Assembly (NCBI RefSeq): GCF_002278075.1
Contig: NZ_CP022990.1
Coordinates: forward strand, 992,001-1,056,000
Length of the DNA stretch: 64,000 bases
Reading direction: 5' to 3'
DNA from: Paraburkholderia aromaticivorans
GTDB lineage: Bacteria; Pseudomonadota; Gammaproteobacteria; Burkholderiales; Burkholderiaceae
A program made the position numbers and the translations under genes. Position 1 is the stretch's first letter. Every line of letters begins with the position of its first letter. The notes under the pieces were generated by a model. It did not search any database. It was not told the DNA's origin and saw only the letters and a program-made list of their open reading frames with translations. Shown one piece after another: positions 61,857 to 64,000 of this stretch.

Positions 61857-62612
61857 TCAGCCGGAAATGAGGGCGCGCGTGCGCTGGGACGTGCGGGCGG
61901 CGGCTTCGCGAATCAGCTCGACGAGCCGTTCCAGATTCACGAACTCGAGCCGCGGCGTGGGCACGATCAGGGCGAGCGAACCGACGGCTTCGCCTTGATC
62001 GTCGGTGAAAAGCGGAGCGGCGATGGCCGAGACGCCTGCTTCCAGTTCGCCTTTCGACAGATAGAAGCCTGCCCGGCGGATCTTATGCAAGGCGGAGCGG
62101 AAGTCTTCGAACGTCGGACCCAGGCCGCTCGTTGCGATGTCGGCGGCATGCCGCTCGAACAGCAGCGCGAGCTTCGCCTTCGGGAAAGTCGAGAGAATGG
62201 CCTTCGGCGCCGCGCCAAGAAAGAGCGGCCGGGGACGTCCGCGCCCATAGCGCAGATCGAGCTTTGAATCGAGACTCTCGCGATGCGTATCCACCAGCTC
62301 GTCACCGTACCAGCGCGACATCACCACGTCGAAGCCGGAGTGCTCGCTCAATTCGCGCATGATGGGTTGCCCCACCTTCAGCAGCGGATCGGACATGCGC
62401 AGGTTGTAGTCGAGCTTGATGATGCGCGGACCGAGTCCATATTCGCCACCCGTGAAGCGCACCAGCATGCCGGACTCGACCAGCTCACGCACATAGCGGT
62501 AGGCGGTGGGAATCGAGCAGTCGAGTTCGGCAGCCACTTCTTCCGCGGAAAGAAAGGGGCGTCCTTCGGAAAAGAGTTCGAGTATGGAGAGAAGCTTGGC
62601 GATGCTCGACAT
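61857..62612 (-). CDS. IclR-family transcriptional regulator
   Basis: A 251-aa regulator with an N-terminal winged helix-turn-helix (residues 5-65: AKLLSILELFSEGRPFLSAEEVAAELDCSIPTAYRYVRELVESGML) and an effector-binding domain (RELSEHSGFDVVMSRWYGDE, RAGFYLSKGELEAGVSAIAAPLFTDDQGEAVGSLALIVP). IclR proteins often sense aromatic acids and control catabolic operons. It converges on the VOC gene (110 bases apart) and probably binds the TGATAAA sites in front of the FAH operon. Confidence 0.88.
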   Translation of the reverse strand: MSSIAKLLSILELFSEGRPFLSAEEVAAELDCSIPTAYRYVRELVESGMLVRFTGGEYGLGPRIIKLDYNLRMSDPLLKVGQPIMRELSEHSGFDVVMSRWYGDELVDTHRESLDSKLDLRYGRGRPRPLFLGAAPKAILSTFPKAKLALLFERHAADIATSGLGPTFEDFRSALHKIRRAGFYLSKGELEAGVSAIAAPLFTDDQGEAVGSLALIVPTPRLEFVNLERLVELIREAAARTSQRTRALISG

Positions 62613-62654
62613 CGAAGAGATTTCTTTCCGGGTGGGGTGGCGAAATTATAGCCT

Positions 62655-62987
62655 TCAGCCCGCGGCGACGACGTCGATACGCAAGGCTTCACCGCCTGCC
62701 GCGATCGCGAGCAGGATATCGACGTTCGGGTGCGCGCCGGGGCGGTTGCGCGCATCGGCCGTATGCTCGGCGAACACCGCGAGACCGTGCCCGGCCGCCT
62801 TGGCGTCGAGCGTGTCGAAGGTCTGCTGCAGATAGTTGTACACCGCGAGCGAGCCTTGCTTACCCGGCTTGTTCTCGATGCTCGCCACCACGGCGCCCTT
62901 GCCGTCGACCAGGTCGATGCGCGCGATGCCCTCGATGCCGGGCATCTGCGCGAGGTTGTCCGTGAATACGTTGCTCGGTTGAATCAT
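62655..62987 (-). CDS. DUF2322 family protein
   Basis: A 110-aa small cytoplasmic protein, recognised as likely DUF2322 from PSNVFTDNLAQMPGIEGIARIDLVDGKGAVVASIENKPGKQGSLAVY and FAEHTADARNRPGAHPNVD. The function is not known. ATG 62987 has AAGGAG eight bases upstream, whereas an in-frame GTG three codons earlier overlaps that ribosome site. It lies 43 bases before the IclR gene on the same strand and may share its transcript. Confidence 0.72.
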   Translation of the reverse strand: MIQPSNVFTDNLAQMPGIEGIARIDLVDGKGAVVASIENKPGKQGSLAVYNYLQQTFDTLDAKAAGHGLAVFAEHTADARNRPGAHPNVDILLAIAAGGEALRIDVVAAG

Positions 62988-63071
62988 TGAAACCACTCCT
63001 TCTGTTCGGAAAATGACAGCGCGGGCCGTATCTTATCCGATGGGTGTCGTTCAATCACCGAGCCACCGCCG

Positions 63072-64000
63072 TCACGGCGTCCAGCGATACACCACGACGC
63101 TGGAGCCGTTGTAGTTGTCCTTGGTGATCACGTACTCGCCCGCGGCTCGGAGATAGGCCCGCAGACCGTACATCGAATCGACGTCGTTACCGACATCCAG
63201 ACTTGCCGGATTCGAATTGGTCAGCGTGGTGACGAGTTGGCCGGTGGTGAGATTGAAGGCGTCGATATTCGGCACCGTATGCACATAACCGACGAACAGA
63301 TAATTGCCCGCCGCCGTGATCGACTTGGGATTGGCGCTGGTGAGATTGATCACCGGGTCGGGCCGCGTGGTGTTGCCCGCGCTCCAGCCGTGATACACCT
63401 CGATGCGCGACTGCATGGCCGTCCAGTCCCAGCTTCCGGCAATCCCTTGCGCGAGAATCATGGTGTCGCTCTCCGCGAGGTAGATGATGCGCGTGAGCGG
63501 CCGGATGCTCTGCGGAATGGAGAGGGTGACCGCCGGACCCCATGAAGGTTTTCCGTTGCCGTCGAAGCCGGTCAGCGGATAGTGGTAAATGTGATTCGTG
63601 CGGTCGAGGCCGGCCCACACGTCGCCCCGGCTGTCGATGCAAAACCCGCCCGTGACCTGACGGTCCGTATTGAACGCCGTGCCGGGAATCGACGCGTCCG
63701 GTATCGCGATGTAGCCGCTCGCCGGGTTGAAATGGAAAAAGTTGAAGACGCCGGGGTTCTGTCCGGACGCCACCAGAATCCGGTTGCCGCCCACCGTGAC
63801 TAACTGGCCGAAGTGCTGGCCGCGCTGCGTGTCGTTCATGTTCAGGCGTGGATCGGACGGATAGGCGAACGGATCGACCGTGTTCGCGACGAACGTGCCG
63901 CCCGCCGTGCCGGTGTGAATCTGGGTGCCGCTGTAGAAGTAGGCGCCGTCGGTCGACGGGTCCGGGGCCGCGACCGCCTCGAAGTTCAGCGACTGCAGCT
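63072..64000 (-). CDS. Partial gene: putative beta-propeller-like exported protein (5' end outside window)
   Basis: The frame stays open from 64000 to the stop at 63072, so the gene starts to the right of the window; at least 308 codons are visible. Repeated patterns such as GGFCIDSRGDVWAGLDRTNHIYHYPLTGFDGNG, IIYLAESDTMILAQG and YLFVGYVHTVPNIDAFNLTTGQLV recall beta-propeller (NHL/YVTN-like) blades. No enzyme motif is seen. An internal ATG at 63839 is not needed as a start. It is likely secreted, but the signal is out of view. Confidence 0.7.
   Translation of the reverse strand, partial: LQSLNFEAVAAPDPSTDGAYFYSGTQIHTGTAGGTFVANTVDPFAYPSDPRLNMNDTQRGQHFGQLVTVGGNRILVASGQNPGVFNFFHFNPASGYIAIPDASIPGTAFNTDRQVTGGFCIDSRGDVWAGLDRTNHIYHYPLTGFDGNGKPSWGPAVTLSIPQSIRPLTRIIYLAESDTMILAQGIAGSWDWTAMQSRIEVYHGWSAGNTTRPDPVINLTSANPKSITAAGNYLFVGYVHTVPNIDAFNLTTGQLVTTLTNSNPASLDVGNDVDSMYGLRAYLRAAGEYVITKDNYNGSSVVVYRWTP

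Noticed and set aside
1-64000. tRNA, rRNA genes or CRISPR arrays
   Set aside because: No cloverleaf-like conserved blocks, rRNA landmarks or regularly spaced repeats were noticed on reading; a covariance-model search would be needed to exclude small RNAs.

Overview
The window is high-GC DNA of a free-living betaproteobacterium, most likely a Paraburkholderia or Burkholderia. This rests on the codon use, the Burkholderia-type porins, DUF3138, DUF2322 and DUF2946 proteins, the three-subunit gluconate-dehydrogenase-type operon and a Burkholderiales-style tad locus. No rRNA, tRNA or CRISPR array was recognised. Names come from recognising sequence features by eye; no database search was run.

Left part (880-13244, + strand): a polyamine uptake and catabolism cluster. 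It has a gamma-glutamyl-GABA hydrolase (puuD-like), a glutamine-synthetase-like gamma-glutamylpolyamine synthetase (puuA-like), a polyamine:pyruvate aminotransferase (spuC-like), a complete putrescine ABC importer (potFGHI-like), a DUF3138 outer-membrane candidate and two tandem paralogous FAD amine oxidases (puuB-like). Next come the DUF969/DUF979/DUF2891 set (13589-16249), a PRC-barrel protein, DNA polymerase II and an LLM oxidoreductase. A minus-strand metabolic unit follows (MFS transporter, aconitase-family hydratase, LysR regulator with an apparent C-terminal frameshift), then a DUF1330 protein.

Middle part (26067-41558): a periplasmic gluconate-2-dehydrogenase-type operon (small Tat subunit, GMC flavoprotein, triheme cytochrome c) preceded by a PtxS-like palindrome; a porin; a sulfite-oxidase-fold protein; a decayed LysR remnant; a TPR protein with a glycosyltransferase-like C-terminus; a DUF2946/TonB receptor/PepSY metal-uptake cluster; and a DeoR regulator coupled to an MFS transporter behind a repeat-rich promoter.

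Right part (41579-56083, - strand): a tad (Flp pilus) operon in the order flp, tadV, cpaB/rcpC, rcpA/cpaC, small lipoprotein, tadZ, tadA, tadB, tadC, fatty-acid-hydroxylase-like enzyme, tadE, tadE/F, [IS], tadG, ICMT-like methyltransferase. The last enzyme and the hydroxylase are unexpected membrane enzymes tightly packed into the pilus operon, and no TPR lipoprotein (tadD) is seen. A 1,709-bp ISL3-family element with 27-bp imperfect terminal repeats and a perfect 8-bp target duplication sits between the second pseudopilin gene and tadG.

Far right (57197-64000): an aromatic or organic-acid catabolic cluster (MFS, FAD monooxygenase, FAH-family hydrolase, divergent VOC protein, IclR regulator) around an intergenic region with TGATAAA-type inverted repeats, then a DUF2322 protein and a protein cut by the window edge.
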